Source: an uncultured Syntrophobacterales bacterium
Lineage (GTDB): Bacteria > Desulfobacterota > Syntrophia > Syntrophales > UBA5619
Length of the DNA stretch: 64,000 bases
Direction of reading: 5' to 3'
Assembly: GCA_903928915.1 (NCBI GenBank)
Contig: CAIYSL010000098.1
Span: 99,179-163,178, forward strand
Shown: one piece after another, positions 29,178 to 37,727 of the stretch
Layout: each line of letters opens with the position of its first letter
Numbering within the stretch: position 1 is the first letter of the stretch
Notes under the pieces: model-generated
Told to the model about the DNA's origin: nothing
The model's input: only the letters and a program-made list of their open reading frames with translations
Databases searched by the model: none
Made by a program: the position numbers and the translations under genes

Positions 29178-29399
29178 GAAACCCTCGCCGGGTTCCGCAG
29201 TGGTGTTGCTCTTTCGCTTTCGATCCCCTGATCCCTTCATGTGCCGTATTCTCTTCTTTCCTCCGTATCCTCGAAAAGGGCAGCGCCGAGTCCTGAACTC
29301 GCACTGCCCCATTCAACTACTACAGCATCGGCATCGGCGCGGGAAAGCTTTAATGGACTGATTGGGGAATTCGACCTACCACCGAAGAGGGCGCCCTTC

Positions 29400-29532
29400 C
29401 AATGACGAGCCGCGACCGAGCGCTCATGAACCGCGTGGCCCTCCCGGCTCGTCGAGGTGGCCAACCGCACCATCACCGCCTACAGCGGCGACTACGACTT
29501 CTGCCTGAAGGAGCGGGAGATCCGGCGTCTCG
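29400..29532 (+). pseudogene. ABC-F ATPase remnant F (end of first ATPase domain)
   Basis: SRDRALMNRVAL resembles the SHDR-x-FLNRV motif of the first ABC-F ATPase domain. After a frame change, VANRTITAYSGDYDFCLKER and EIRRL follow, closely like remnant D. The similarity to D ends abruptly after GAGATCCGGCG at about 29527. The fragment ends just before the SUI1-type gene. Confidence 0.6.
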
Positions 29533-29553
29533 GGCCACGTGCGAAAGTGCTTG

Positions 29554-29922
29554 CTAGCCGCCGGCCAATTTCACGGTATATCCCAAGGCGCCAAGCTCCT
29601 GCCGCAGCACGTCACGATGATCGCCCTGGATCTCGATCCGGCCCGCCTTGACCGTGCCCCCGGTTCCGCACCGCTGCTTGAGCCTCCTTGCCAGGGCTTT
29701 GAACCCCTCGTCGTCCAGGGGCAGGCCCGAGATGATCGTCACGCCCGCGCCCTTCCGCCCTTTCGTCTCCCGGCTGATGCGGACGATGCCGTCCCGGGGA
29801 GGGCCGGGCGTCGCCTTACGGCAGACGCACTCCTTGGCGGAGTGACCGCATTCCGGGCACATCTTTCCCAGTTCCGTTGAATAGACGAGGCCTTCCTGCC
29901 TGTTGATCGCTATCTTCATCAT
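29554..29922 (-). CDS. SUI1/YciH-type translation factor
   Basis: This 122-residue homologue of eukaryotic eIF1 (bacterial YciH) has an N-terminal zinc-knuckle-like segment (CPECGHSAKECVC) and the SUI1 core (VRISRETKGRKGAGVTIISG, then LARRLKQRCGTGGTVKAGRI, IEIQGDHRDVLRQEL). YciH is thought to influence start-codon selection. Two tandem ATG codons open the gene. It is monocistronic and unrelated to its neighbours. Between it and the desulfoferrodoxin gene (29923-30367) I see no gene or clear signal. Confidence 0.93.
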   Translation of the reverse strand: MMKIAINRQEGLVYSTELGKMCPECGHSAKECVCRKATPGPPRDGIVRISRETKGRKGAGVTIISGLPLDDEGFKALARRLKQRCGTGGTVKAGRIEIQGDHRDVLRQELGALGYTVKLAGG

Positions 29923-30367
29923 TCCCAGCCATGCGTTTCTTCCATATCGTCACAGACCGCGTCCAACGTCAAGCGCTTATCCACGGCGACCTCTTCCCCA
30001 GGGCCTGGGTGGCCAGGAATGCCCCGTGGCGATGGCGCGGCCCCGGTGTCTCCCCCGGGACTCGCCTCCCGGAGAGAGAGATTCCGGGAAGTTGATCGAG
30101 GGCTTGTCAGGGAGGGGGCGGACATCTGTGAAGACGCCTTGCCGGGTCCATTCCCCTTGCCATTCCCGATGGGAGTGACTAATAATGAACTGTCCAGCGT
30201 TTCCCGATCGGCCCTTTTCCCGCATCTTTTTCAACAGGCGGCGGCAGGACGGATCCGTCATGCCCTGGGCATGGCCGGGGAAGTGCGTTACAGGTTGAGG
30301 CAAGGCGGCAGGGAGATCGACATGCCGATGGAGGAAACCGAACCATTCACCGGAGGAGGAGTTCATC

Positions 30368-30742
30368 ATGACCAAGAGAGACGAAGTGTACAAGTGTGAG
30401 CTTTGCGGGAATATCGTGGCGGTTGTGCATGCGGGCGGCGGTGAGCTGGTCTGCTGCGGCAAGCCCATGAAGCTGATGGCCGAGAACACGACGGACGGGG
30501 CCAAGGAAAAGCATGTCCCGGTAGTCGAGAAGGTACCGGGCGGGATCAAGGTCAAGATCGGCAGCGTACCCCATCCCATGGAGGAAAAGCATTACATCGA
30601 GTGGATCGAGATCATCGCCGACGGGAAGTCCTGCCGCCAGTTCCTGGCCCCCGGACAGGCCGCCGAGGCGTTCTTCCCCGTCGAGGCCGCGTCGGTCGTG
30701 GCCCGGGAATACTGTAACCTCCACGGCTTGTGGAAGGCTTGA
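30368..30742 (+). CDS. dfx: Desulfoferrodoxin (superoxide reductase)
   Basis: This 124-residue two-iron superoxide reductase reduces superoxide to peroxide in anaerobes without making oxygen. Centre I is the desulforedoxin knuckle: YKCELCGN and ELVCCGKPM give four cysteines. Centre II, the catalytic Fe(His)4Cys site, is formed by [18 protein letters not shown] and the final CNLHGLWK. A strong GGAGGAG lies just before the ATG. The next gene encodes a NapH-like ferredoxin membrane protein, which could supply electrons, though rubredoxin is the usual donor. Confidence 0.97.
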   Translation: MTKRDEVYKCELCGNIVAVVHAGGGELVCCGKPMKLMAENTTDGAKEKHVPVVEKVPGGIKVKIGSVPHPMEEKHYIEWIEIIADGKSCRQFLAPGQAAEAFFPVEAASVVAREYCNLHGLWKA

Positions 30743-30926
30743 GGCAGCGTTTCTCTGCTGCTATTGAAACAACCCTGACTAGTCCGGCATCCCCGGCCTC
30801 GCTCCATGTCCCGGACATGGCGAGCCCTGGATGCCAGCTACCGGCGCCGCCGGCCGTGGGGCGCCTCTTGTTCGGGGACGAGCCGCAGCGCATCGTGAGG
30901 TCCTGAAACGGCGGAAGGATACGATC

Positions 30927-31823
30927 GTGAGACGCATCATCGATCCTATACGGAAACTCATTCCCTTCATTCTCTTCAGCGCCCTTTCCGCCATCTTGAT
31001 GTTCAAATGGCCGGGCTTTCTTTTCTTTGCGTGGATCGGGGCCTGTGTATCCATCGGGATTTACGCAGCGGACCGATATAAAGGGCGGGCCAAGCAGACC
31101 GGTCGCAGGATCGCCATCATCCTCATGGCGCCCGTATTCCTCGTGTTTCTCGGAATCATGCAGCGGGAAAACCTGCAACTGGAGGAGACGGTCTTCTACC
31201 TCGCCTATTTCATCACCGGGGGAATCTTTACCAGAGTGCTCATCCACTATGCGATCGCAAAAGTCGGCGGTCCGCTCGTATTCGGCCGCGGCTTCTGCGG
31301 CTGGGCATGCTGGACGGCTGCCCTGCTCGAGTGGCTGCCGATTCGGGAGAACAAGCCCATTCCCGAGAAATACCAATATATGCGCTACCCGGTACTCATC
31401 ATCTCCCTTGCCGTGCCCTTCATCATGATCCAGGCCGGCTACGACTATATCTCCCAGCACGTTTATGACACCCCCGGCCAGGTCATCAGCCATCACAAAT
31501 ACCATCAGTTGCTGTTTTTTCTCGTCGGGAACGCGCTCTATTATGCCGCCGCCTTGCCGCTGGCGTTCATCTTCCGAAAGAAGCGGGCCTTCTGCAAGAT
31601 AGCCTGCCCCGTATCCCTGGTGATGAAGATACCCGCGCGGTATTCTCTGATCAAGAAAACACCGACCGGCGAGAGGTGCACCGAGTGCGGCGCCTGCAAC
31701 AGGAACTGCCCGATGGATGTGGATGTTATGGGATACGTTCGCAGCGGCAGGAGGGTGGAATCGACGGAGTGCATACTGTGCAATGCCTGCGTACACGTGT
31801 GTCCGGCAAATGCGCTCCGGTGA
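30927..31823 (+). CDS. NapH-like membrane 4Fe-4S protein
   Basis: This 298-residue polytopic membrane protein has about five hydrophobic segments (LIPFILFSALSAILMF, IAIILMAPVFLVFLGI, VLIISLAVPFIMI). The conserved pair FCGWACW and FCKIACPVSL is typical of NapH/CcoG-type proteins. Two C-terminal ferredoxin motifs follow, CTECGACNRNCPMD and CILCNACVHVCPAN. It likely passes electrons from the quinone pool or a ferredoxin across the membrane. The GTG at 30927 is taken as start because the reading upstream (to 30831) is basic and not family-like. The tetrahaem cytochrome gene is downstream on the opposite strand. From 31824 to 32112 no convincing gene is seen. Confidence 0.85.
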   Translation: MRRIIDPIRKLIPFILFSALSAILMFKWPGFLFFAWIGACVSIGIYAADRYKGRAKQTGRRIAIILMAPVFLVFLGIMQRENLQLEETVFYLAYFITGGIFTRVLIHYAIAKVGGPLVFGRGFCGWACWTAALLEWLPIRENKPIPEKYQYMRYPVLIISLAVPFIMIQAGYDYISQHVYDTPGQVISHHKYHQLLFFLVGNALYYAAALPLAFIFRKKRAFCKIACPVSLVMKIPARYSLIKKTPTGERCTECGACNRNCPMDVDVMGYVRSGRRVESTECILCNACVHVCPANALR

Positions 31824-32112
31824 TGCCGAAATCGTGATCGATCGCGGAAGCACCGGGAGCATACCGGTGCAGGCGCGTGGAACGGGCAATCGATTCTGAT
31901 CGACGAATCAGGATTGAGGCGTAAGCGTCCCTGATGGCAGGCATGTCAGAGGGAGAGTCTTCTCGCACGATAGGCGGGGGGGCTCCGATGAAGGACGTTC
32001 TTTCGATGAACGCTCTGACCGGGGGGAACGGGCATCGCTTCTTCTGGCTCGCCCGGTCTGATCCTGAGAGCTGCCTTCTCCCGGTTGAGAATGTTTCCTT
32101 ACGGGATGAACC

Positions 32113-32481
32113 CTATGGTTTCTTGTGACACCTTCTGCAGGTGTTTTCATCAGCCCTGTGTCCATGGTGGCACTCGTTGCAGTCGAGCTCTCCGTAATGC
32201 GGATTCTCATGCCAGTTGAGGATCAGGTTATCCGTCCGCTTCACAAGCTTATCATACGGCCCGTGACAGCTCAGACACTTACCCATGCCGACCTTTGCCC
32301 CGGCAACCACTTTCTCCGTCTCATGGCAGCTATGGCAGTTGAGCCCCGTCTTAATGTGTTTGTCTGAACTGAAGGGGGCAGCGGCAAAAAGCAGCTGCGC
32401 CGTAAGCACACCGACGAGTAGCAGCGACAAGAGCACACCGAATATCTTCACAACCATCCTTCCCTTTCCAACCATTTTCAT
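32113..32481 (-). CDS. Small tetrahaem cytochrome c
   Basis: This 122-residue exported cytochrome has a signal segment (KIFGVLLSLLLVGVLTAQLL, ending FAAAP). It carries four CXXCH haem sites (CHSCH, CLSCH, CNECH, CRRCH) plus extra histidines (HIKTG, WHENPHYGE, HHGH) that can be distal ligands. It resembles cytochrome c3-family / small tetrahaem cytochromes of anaerobic respirers and would work in the periplasm. AAAGG lies before the ATG. Neighbouring NapH-like and desulfoferrodoxin genes suggest a local electron-transfer set, though on the other strand. Confidence 0.93.
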   Translation of the reverse strand: MKMVGKGRMVVKIFGVLLSLLLVGVLTAQLLFAAAPFSSDKHIKTGLNCHSCHETEKVVAGAKVGMGKCLSCHGPYDKLVKRTDNLILNWHENPHYGELDCNECHHGHRADENTCRRCHKKP

Positions 32482-32636
32482 ACGCCTTTCATCATTCTGT
32501 CACACCGGATGACCTCCGGCATTGCGCAGACGCCGGTGAAGAACGCGCGGACACGCCAGGAGGACACCCGCTTATTTTAGACGGCCTCCACCCGGGGACC
32601 ACGAACCATGCGGATTTTCGCTTATCATTAACATCA

Positions 32637-33908
32637 TCAACCCTTGCCGGAAAAGATGAATTTTTCTTCTCCCCGATTCTGATACAGGAGCCGGGACACA
32701 ACGTTTAACCGCAGGCAGATATTTCCTTCCCCCCTTTTCGGGTTTGCTGCCGGCCACGTGCAGAAAGAAAAAAAAGCGACTCCGATAAGCCCCAGAATGG
32801 CGGCTCCTTGGAAAATGGCCTCTATCCCCCAAAATCCCAAAGCAACTGCTCCTGCAAGAGGGGCCAGCACCGTGCCAAAGTTCAGGGCGCTACTGAAGAC
32901 GCCCATGGCAAGCCCCATGCCGTAAAGATTCCCCTCCTGGACCAGAAGGGCCGAGCTGGCAGGCAATGAAACCACTCTAAATATGCCTATGGCGATGCTC
33001 AAGGCAAGAAGATGACCGAAACCCTGAGCCAAGGGAAGACAACTGGTAAGGAGGGCCGTCATGGAACCGCCGCAGATAACCATCCAACGACGATTCAGCT
33101 TGTCGGACATGCCGCCCATAGGTCTCAGAAGCACTGCGGTGACAACCGTGCCGGCCCCCATGATGATACCCATCTCAATACCCGTCAGTTTCAGACGGTC
33201 ATACATGAATATCGGAATAAAAATCGCAAAAAGCGCTATGGAGAAGGACCGCGTAAGGATGAAACCAGACAGGCCGATCAGCATCCTGCCTGCCCTGAGA
33301 ACATGGAGAGTCGCTCGCCTCCGCTCTGCTCTGGCCGGTTCATGGGCGGGAGCAATCGTCACGAGCAGCAGGGCCGACAGCAAAGAAAGGAAACAGAGAG
33401 CGGCAAGACTCAGGAAAATGCCGGTGAACCCGGCGACATCTTTTACCACCCCTCCCAAAGCAGGGCCTATCGCTTGCGCACTGTAATAGGAAATATCGAA
33501 GGTCCCCATGGCCCGGGCCTCTCTCCTGGCCGGCGCAATATCACCGACGAAAGCCAGAGAGATCGGTCGGATCAGAGCGACGCCGATACCCTGCAAAATC
33601 CTAAGGGAAATCAAGGCCAGTGGCCCTGGCATGAGGAGATACCCCAGAGAGACCATCAGGCATATGCAAAGGCCGGCGAGGATGGGTTCGCGACGTCCCC
33701 GATGGTCTGACCACCATCCGATGAGCGGCGACATGAGCATCTTGGCAACGGCGTATGCCGAAAAAATCAGCGCGATATGGAACGCGGTTGCACCGGCACT
33801 GACGGCATAAACCGAGAAGAACGGGTCGATGATTCCCAGTCCAAGGGAAATCAGAAAGTTGATGACAAAGAGTCCTCGGTAGGCGTTTCTCTTGACGTCA
33901 TCGCTCAC
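32637..33908 (-). CDS. Major facilitator superfamily transporter
   Basis: This 423-residue MFS exporter or uptake permease has twelve hydrophobic segments and the loop 2-3 signature LIGWWSDHRGRREP, with a related loop RPMGGMSDKLNRR in the second half. The GTG at 33908 (VSDDVKRNAYRGLFVINFLI) is chosen, with AGAGGG upstream; the reading to 34010 adds a non-membrane, R/G-rich stretch. The last ~40 residues are hydrophilic (NICLRLNVVSRLLYQ). The substrate is not predictable; multidrug or sugar type are both possible. Confidence 0.87.
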   Translation of the reverse strand: MSDDVKRNAYRGLFVINFLISLGLGIIDPFFSVYAVSAGATAFHIALIFSAYAVAKMLMSPLIGWWSDHRGRREPILAGLCICLMVSLGYLLMPGPLALISLRILQGIGVALIRPISLAFVGDIAPARREARAMGTFDISYYSAQAIGPALGGVVKDVAGFTGIFLSLAALCFLSLLSALLLVTIAPAHEPARAERRRATLHVLRAGRMLIGLSGFILTRSFSIALFAIFIPIFMYDRLKLTGIEMGIIMGAGTVVTAVLLRPMGGMSDKLNRRWMVICGGSMTALLTSCLPLAQGFGHLLALSIAIGIFRVVSLPASSALLVQEGNLYGMGLAMGVFSSALNFGTVLAPLAGAVALGFWGIEAIFQGAAILGLIGVAFFSFCTWPAANPKRGEGNICLRLNVVSRLLYQNRGEEKFIFSGKG

Positions 33909-34105
33909 GGCATATTCCCTCTTTCCAACAACTGCCGCCCCAGCAGAAGCTTCGGAGACTCTTCGTCCCCGCCGCCCAGGAGGCGATGAGATCGACCCGT
34001 TTCGGAACAAGAACTCCGAGCACCGGCTACTCGTGCCCGGTCAGCGAACTCGCAGCCCTGCCCAGCGAAAATGACGCCGCGCGCGTCGGAAATCCCCTCC
34101 GCTGG

Positions 34106-34146
34106 CCAGCCCCCCGAAACCTGCAACACATCTTTCGGGGGGCTGG
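34106..34146 (-). terminator. Very strong hairpin after the 34166-35062 gene
   Basis: A perfect 14-bp stem, CCAGCCCCCCGAAA (34106-34119) with its complement at 34133-34146, and a 13-base loop. It lies 20 bases past the stop of the secreted-protein gene. No T-run follows on the - strand, so it may be a rho-assisted terminator or an mRNA-stabilising hairpin. Confidence 0.65.
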
Positions 34147-34165
34147 TCAGTTCACCCATCATTTC

Positions 34166-35062
34166 CTATTCGGTGTACGGCGGTTCCCCGTGGATGGATC
34201 TTGTCAATTCCAGGGCCTTCTTGACCTGGTCCTTGGTTCCCCGGAAAACAATCCACACCGCACCTTCCGCACCGCTGACGCCACCGGCACTGGACTGGAA
34301 GGCGGTTGCCCCGGTCAGGATCTTGATGGCCTCCAGCTCGGTGACAATTTCTCCGGTAAGCAGCCACATGGAGGGGACGTTGTAACCGGGGAATGCCGAT
34401 GGCGAACCGCCGGCGGGAGCGGGAAGCGTTTCCACCGGCTCGCGCATTTTCAGGGTCAGATCCACCACATCGCCTGCAACCAACTTATCAAGTCCAACCG
34501 GAATGACGACGTGAACCTTACGTGCGATTGAGATGGGCCAGGTGGCCCCCAGCGTTCCCCCCACCGGATCGAGAATATTGGTCGCCGCCAACTTGTTCTT
34601 ATAATCCAGGGCATTGGCCCCCTTGATGACCACGTCGCCCGCCTTCAGCTTCTTGGCGGCTTCGGGAAGGGGGATGTCAAGAACCTTGCCCTTATCCAGA
34701 ACGAGGTGGTTGATCGGTTTCACTTGGGGCAGGTATTTTTTCCCTTTCTCGGGCTCAACTCTCCCCGTCACAAATGCCGCATGGTCGGCTTTCTTCCCGG
34801 TGATCTCCTCTGCCACGTAGGCATTGGTTGTACCCTTGATAATGATGACCATGCCGTTTTCAAGGGCATTCTTGACGATCGGCATCTGGGCCACAGCCTT
34901 GCCGATCAGCCGCTTGGATTCGGCCACTGTCAGGATCACCCCGCTCTGGACGATCTTATCCGATCCTGATTCCGCCGCGGACAGGACCCCTGGAAATACC
35001 AGGGACCATCCGATGGCAATCACCAACAAAAAGGTAACCCCGCTGAATACTTTCTTCATCAT
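34166..35062 (-). CDS. Secreted protein of unknown function
   Basis: This 298-residue protein has a clear signal peptide (FLLVIAIGWSLVFPGVLSAAE). The mature part is a compact alpha/beta protein with the phrases GVILTVAESKRLIGKAVAQM, GMVIIIKGTTNAYVAEEITG, KKADHAAFVTGRV, GDVVIKGANALDYKNKLAAT, GATWPISIARKVHVVIPVGL and LTGEIVTELEAIKILTGATA. The many glycine-hydrophobic strands and conserved KGTTN / KGAN pair suggest a ligand-binding domain, but I recognise no family. Gene order (monocistronic, ending at a strong hairpin, with GGAGGAG before the start) gives no further clue. Confidence 0.7.
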   Translation of the reverse strand: MMKKVFSGVTFLLVIAIGWSLVFPGVLSAAESGSDKIVQSGVILTVAESKRLIGKAVAQMPIVKNALENGMVIIIKGTTNAYVAEEITGKKADHAAFVTGRVEPEKGKKYLPQVKPINHLVLDKGKVLDIPLPEAAKKLKAGDVVIKGANALDYKNKLAATNILDPVGGTLGATWPISIARKVHVVIPVGLDKLVAGDVVDLTLKMREPVETLPAPAGGSPSAFPGYNVPSMWLLTGEIVTELEAIKILTGATAFQSSAGGVSGAEGAVWIVFRGTKDQVKKALELTRSIHGEPPYTE

Positions 35063-35212
35063 GTGTGCTGCTCCTCCTTTCGTTGTTAGACTGATTTCGC
35101 CGTAACGACAAGAACCTTAACCCCAAACCACCACCGGGCGCCAGCGTAGCCCCGTACCTTCATCGCCATAACCGGACACTCCCGATCCAACTGCCACTCC
35201 CGATAACGAAGT

Positions 35213-36706
35213 CTATATCGTGATGCCCTGCTTGAAGATGCCAATCTCAAAATACTTGTTCACTTCATTGCGAGTACGGTATTCTCCATTGACCGTCAGG
35301 AGAATCTTCTCATACAGGGAGACTGCGGTTTCCTTAATGCCACTCCCCTCGAGCAGGACGCCGGCGTTGAAGTCTATCCAATGCCCCTTCTTCTCATAGA
35401 GCGCCGTATTGGAAGAAATCCGGAAGGTCGGAGCGGCAAATCCACCGGGTGTGCCGCGTCCGGTCGTAAATACGATGAGATTACACCCTGCGGCGATCTG
35501 TGACGTGACCCCGATGAAATCGTTACCGGCACTGCTGAGCAATACCAACCCGCACTTGCGATGCCGTTCACCGGAACGCAAAACGTCGGTCACGATAGCT
35601 GTGCCGCCTTTTTGTATGCATCCCAACGATTTTTCTTCCAGCGTCGTCAGACCTCCCGCTTGATTGCCCTGAGTCAAGTTGCCTATCGCCGATTCACCGT
35701 GGCTTTCAAAATATGCTTTGTAGTCGTTTATCATCTCAACGATCGCGTTGTAGATTCTTTCATCTTGGGCACGGTTCATCAGAAACTGTTCCGCCCCGAA
35801 CATCTCAGGGACCTCGGTCATGATTACGCTGCCGCCCCGGCGGATGATCATACCGCTCACCTCGCCCACCAGAGGATTCGCAGTAATTCCCGACAAGCCG
35901 TCAGACCCGCCGCAGTTGACCCCTACAACCAGTTTAGAAAACGGAACCGATGTGCGTCGAAATGAGTTGACATAGTCATAGATCTCACTACAGCGCGTAA
36001 GCCCTTCTTCAATCTCGTCCCCCACCTCCTGCATGATGAGGATCTTGACTGCATCGGGGTCCACATCCCCGAGAATCGGGTTGAAAACCGAAGGGGCATT
36101 GACTTCACAGCCAAGGCTCAGGAAAAGAGTCCCCCCGGCATTCGGATTGCGAGCCAGACCGGCCAGAATTTCCTGCATGTTCAGCAGGTCATCCCCCACT
36201 TGGCAACAGCCATAGGCATGAGGCAGCGCGATGAAGCCGTCGAAATGATCCGATACAGGGAACCGTGCGTTGGCCTCGGCCGCGATCCTCTGCGCTGAAC
36301 CATTCGCACACTGGACTGTGGGGATTACGAAGATGTAGTTTCTTATCCCCGCTTGGTTGTCTTTGCGCAAATAGCCTTGGAAATACCTCTCTTCCTCCTC
36401 TCCGATTCTCGCTCCTTCCATTCTCGGTTCGTACCGGTAGGATACTATCCCTTCCAGTTCGCTGCGGACATTATGCGTGTGTACCCATTGCCCCTGCTTG
36501 ATATCTCTTGTGGCAACACCGAAGGGGCACCCGTATTTCAGCACCGTGGTTCCGGCTGCAATGTCCTGAACGGCCATTTTATGGCACGGAGGGATGCCGT
36601 CAAGGACCTCGATCTCCCGTCCGGTAACCTCGACTGACTGTCCCTTGCGCAACCCCGTCGGTGCGACAACAACCAGATCCCGTTCATCGATCCGAATCAC
36701 GTCCAT
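35213..36706 (-). CDS. UxaA-family hydro-lyase (altronate/galactarate dehydratase type)
   Basis: This 497-residue protein combines an N-terminal SAF domain (~1-85: GLRKGQSVEVTGREIEVLDG, MAVQDIAAGTTVLKYGCPFG) with the C-terminal UxaA/GarD catalytic domain. The latter shows GYLRKDNQAGIRNYIFVIPT, HAYGCCQVGDDLLNMQ, LFLSLGCEVN, VVGVNCGGSDGLSGITANP, VLLSSAGNDFIGVTS and FTTGRGTPGGFAAPTFRIS. These iron-dependent enzymes dehydrate sugar acids or related hydroxy acids. Here it stands by a Liv importer and CoA enzymes, not hexuronate genes, so its substrate may be another hydroxy-dicarboxylate. The ATG at 36706 is preferred over a TTG one codon earlier. The 250 bases to livF hold no gene. Confidence 0.88.
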   Translation of the reverse strand: MDVIRIDERDLVVVAPTGLRKGQSVEVTGREIEVLDGIPPCHKMAVQDIAAGTTVLKYGCPFGVATRDIKQGQWVHTHNVRSELEGIVSYRYEPRMEGARIGEEEERYFQGYLRKDNQAGIRNYIFVIPTVQCANGSAQRIAAEANARFPVSDHFDGFIALPHAYGCCQVGDDLLNMQEILAGLARNPNAGGTLFLSLGCEVNAPSVFNPILGDVDPDAVKILIMQEVGDEIEEGLTRCSEIYDYVNSFRRTSVPFSKLVVGVNCGGSDGLSGITANPLVGEVSGMIIRRGGSVIMTEVPEMFGAEQFLMNRAQDERIYNAIVEMINDYKAYFESHGESAIGNLTQGNQAGGLTTLEEKSLGCIQKGGTAIVTDVLRSGERHRKCGLVLLSSAGNDFIGVTSQIAAGCNLIVFTTGRGTPGGFAAPTFRISSNTALYEKKGHWIDFNAGVLLEGSGIKETAVSLYEKILLTVNGEYRTRNEVNKYFEIGIFKQGITI

Positions 36707-36962
36707 CAAGATTCCGCCCCCACGTTACGGTCCTGCAAACAGGCGCCGGAAGATCTTCCCGCCATCGCTCACTGGGAATCGAAGACCTCCCCAGATCGGA
36801 GATTCGATAATGGCTCCCTTGCGTTCTTTCTCGATTGCGGTCATTTCGGTTCGCAAGGGCCAGTGTACTCATGCACTAATCTACAGAGTCATTCCGTTTC
36901 TGCTTGCCTCTGCAACCGAGAATTCGGCCTGACTTTTCAGCTCCCGGAGACGCTCGTGATGC

Positions 36963-37727
36963 TTACGCGCCTGCCCGCTCATCGCGTCTTCGCTGACGCG
37001 CCTCTTTGATATGGGTGTGAGCCCCGAGGTAGTGCGCCTTCATCTCTTCGTTCGCCAACAAATTTGCCGCCGTATCGGATAGCATCACCCGTCCCGTCTC
37101 CAGTACGAAGCCCCGGTTGGCAATCAGAAGCGCCATCCGCGCGTTCTGCTCGACCAAAAGTATGGTCGTACCCGTTTTGTTGATCTCCTTGATGACGCGG
37201 AACACCTCCTGAACCAAGACCGGCGCCAGGCCCAGCGATGGTTCGTCGAGGAGCAGGATCTTCGATCCGGACATCAATCCGCGCCCGATGGCCAGCATCT
37301 GCAGTTGCCCCCCGGATAGCTGCCAGCCCAGACGCCCGCTGAAATCCGCAAGCTGAGGGAATATCGCAAAGACGCGGTCGAGGTCATTCTTGATCTCTCC
37401 TCGGGAGGCGCGCTTCCGCGGAGTCGCACCCAGCATCAGGTTGTCCAGCACGGTAAGCCCCGGAAAAATTCGCCGCCCTTCCGGAACACAAGCGATTCCG
37501 ATCTCCGCGATATCCTCGGCCTCCATTCCCGTGATGTCCTGATCCAGGAACCGGATACTTCCCTTCAACGGTTTGAGTATGCCCGTGATGGTCATGATGG
37601 TCGTGCTCTTGCCGGCGCCGTTGGCGCCGAGCAGGGCAACGATCTCTCCCGATTTTACGTCCAGGGTTACGCCTTTGAGCGCCTGAATGGCGCCGTACCA
37701 CGTTTCGATACCCTCAACCTTAAGCAT
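36963..37727 (-). CDS. livF: Branched-chain amino acid-type ABC transporter ATPase LivF
   Basis: This 254-residue ATPase of a Liv/HAAT importer has Walker A LLGANGAGKST, signature LSGGQLQML, Walker B ILLLDEPSLGLAP and the H-loop region LLVEQNARMAL. It belongs to the LivF type by its VEGIETWYGAIQALKGV opening. Its ATG overlaps the end of the livMG gene by eight bases, fixing the start; the reading to 37802 is an artefact. A short basic tail (HIKEARQRRRDERAGA) is unusual. It pairs with the LivG half of the fused upstream protein. Confidence 0.95.
   Translation of the reverse strand: MLKVEGIETWYGAIQALKGVTLDVKSGEIVALLGANGAGKSTTIMTITGILKPLKGSIRFLDQDITGMEAEDIAEIGIACVPEGRRIFPGLTVLDNLMLGATPRKRASRGEIKNDLDRVFAIFPQLADFSGRLGWQLSGGQLQMLAIGRGLMSGSKILLLDEPSLGLAPVLVQEVFRVIKEINKTGTTILLVEQNARMALLIANRGFVLETGRVMLSDTAANLLANEEMKAHYLGAHTHIKEARQRRRDERAGA

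Noticed and set aside
30019-30399. 126-residue open frame upstream of desulfoferrodoxin
   Set aside because: It overlaps the start of dfx and its ribosome-binding site, and its composition is not protein-like.
31934-32128. 64-residue open frame between the NapH-like and cytochrome genes
   Set aside because: No signal, motif or convincing ribosome-binding site, and it overlaps the 3' end of the cytochrome gene.
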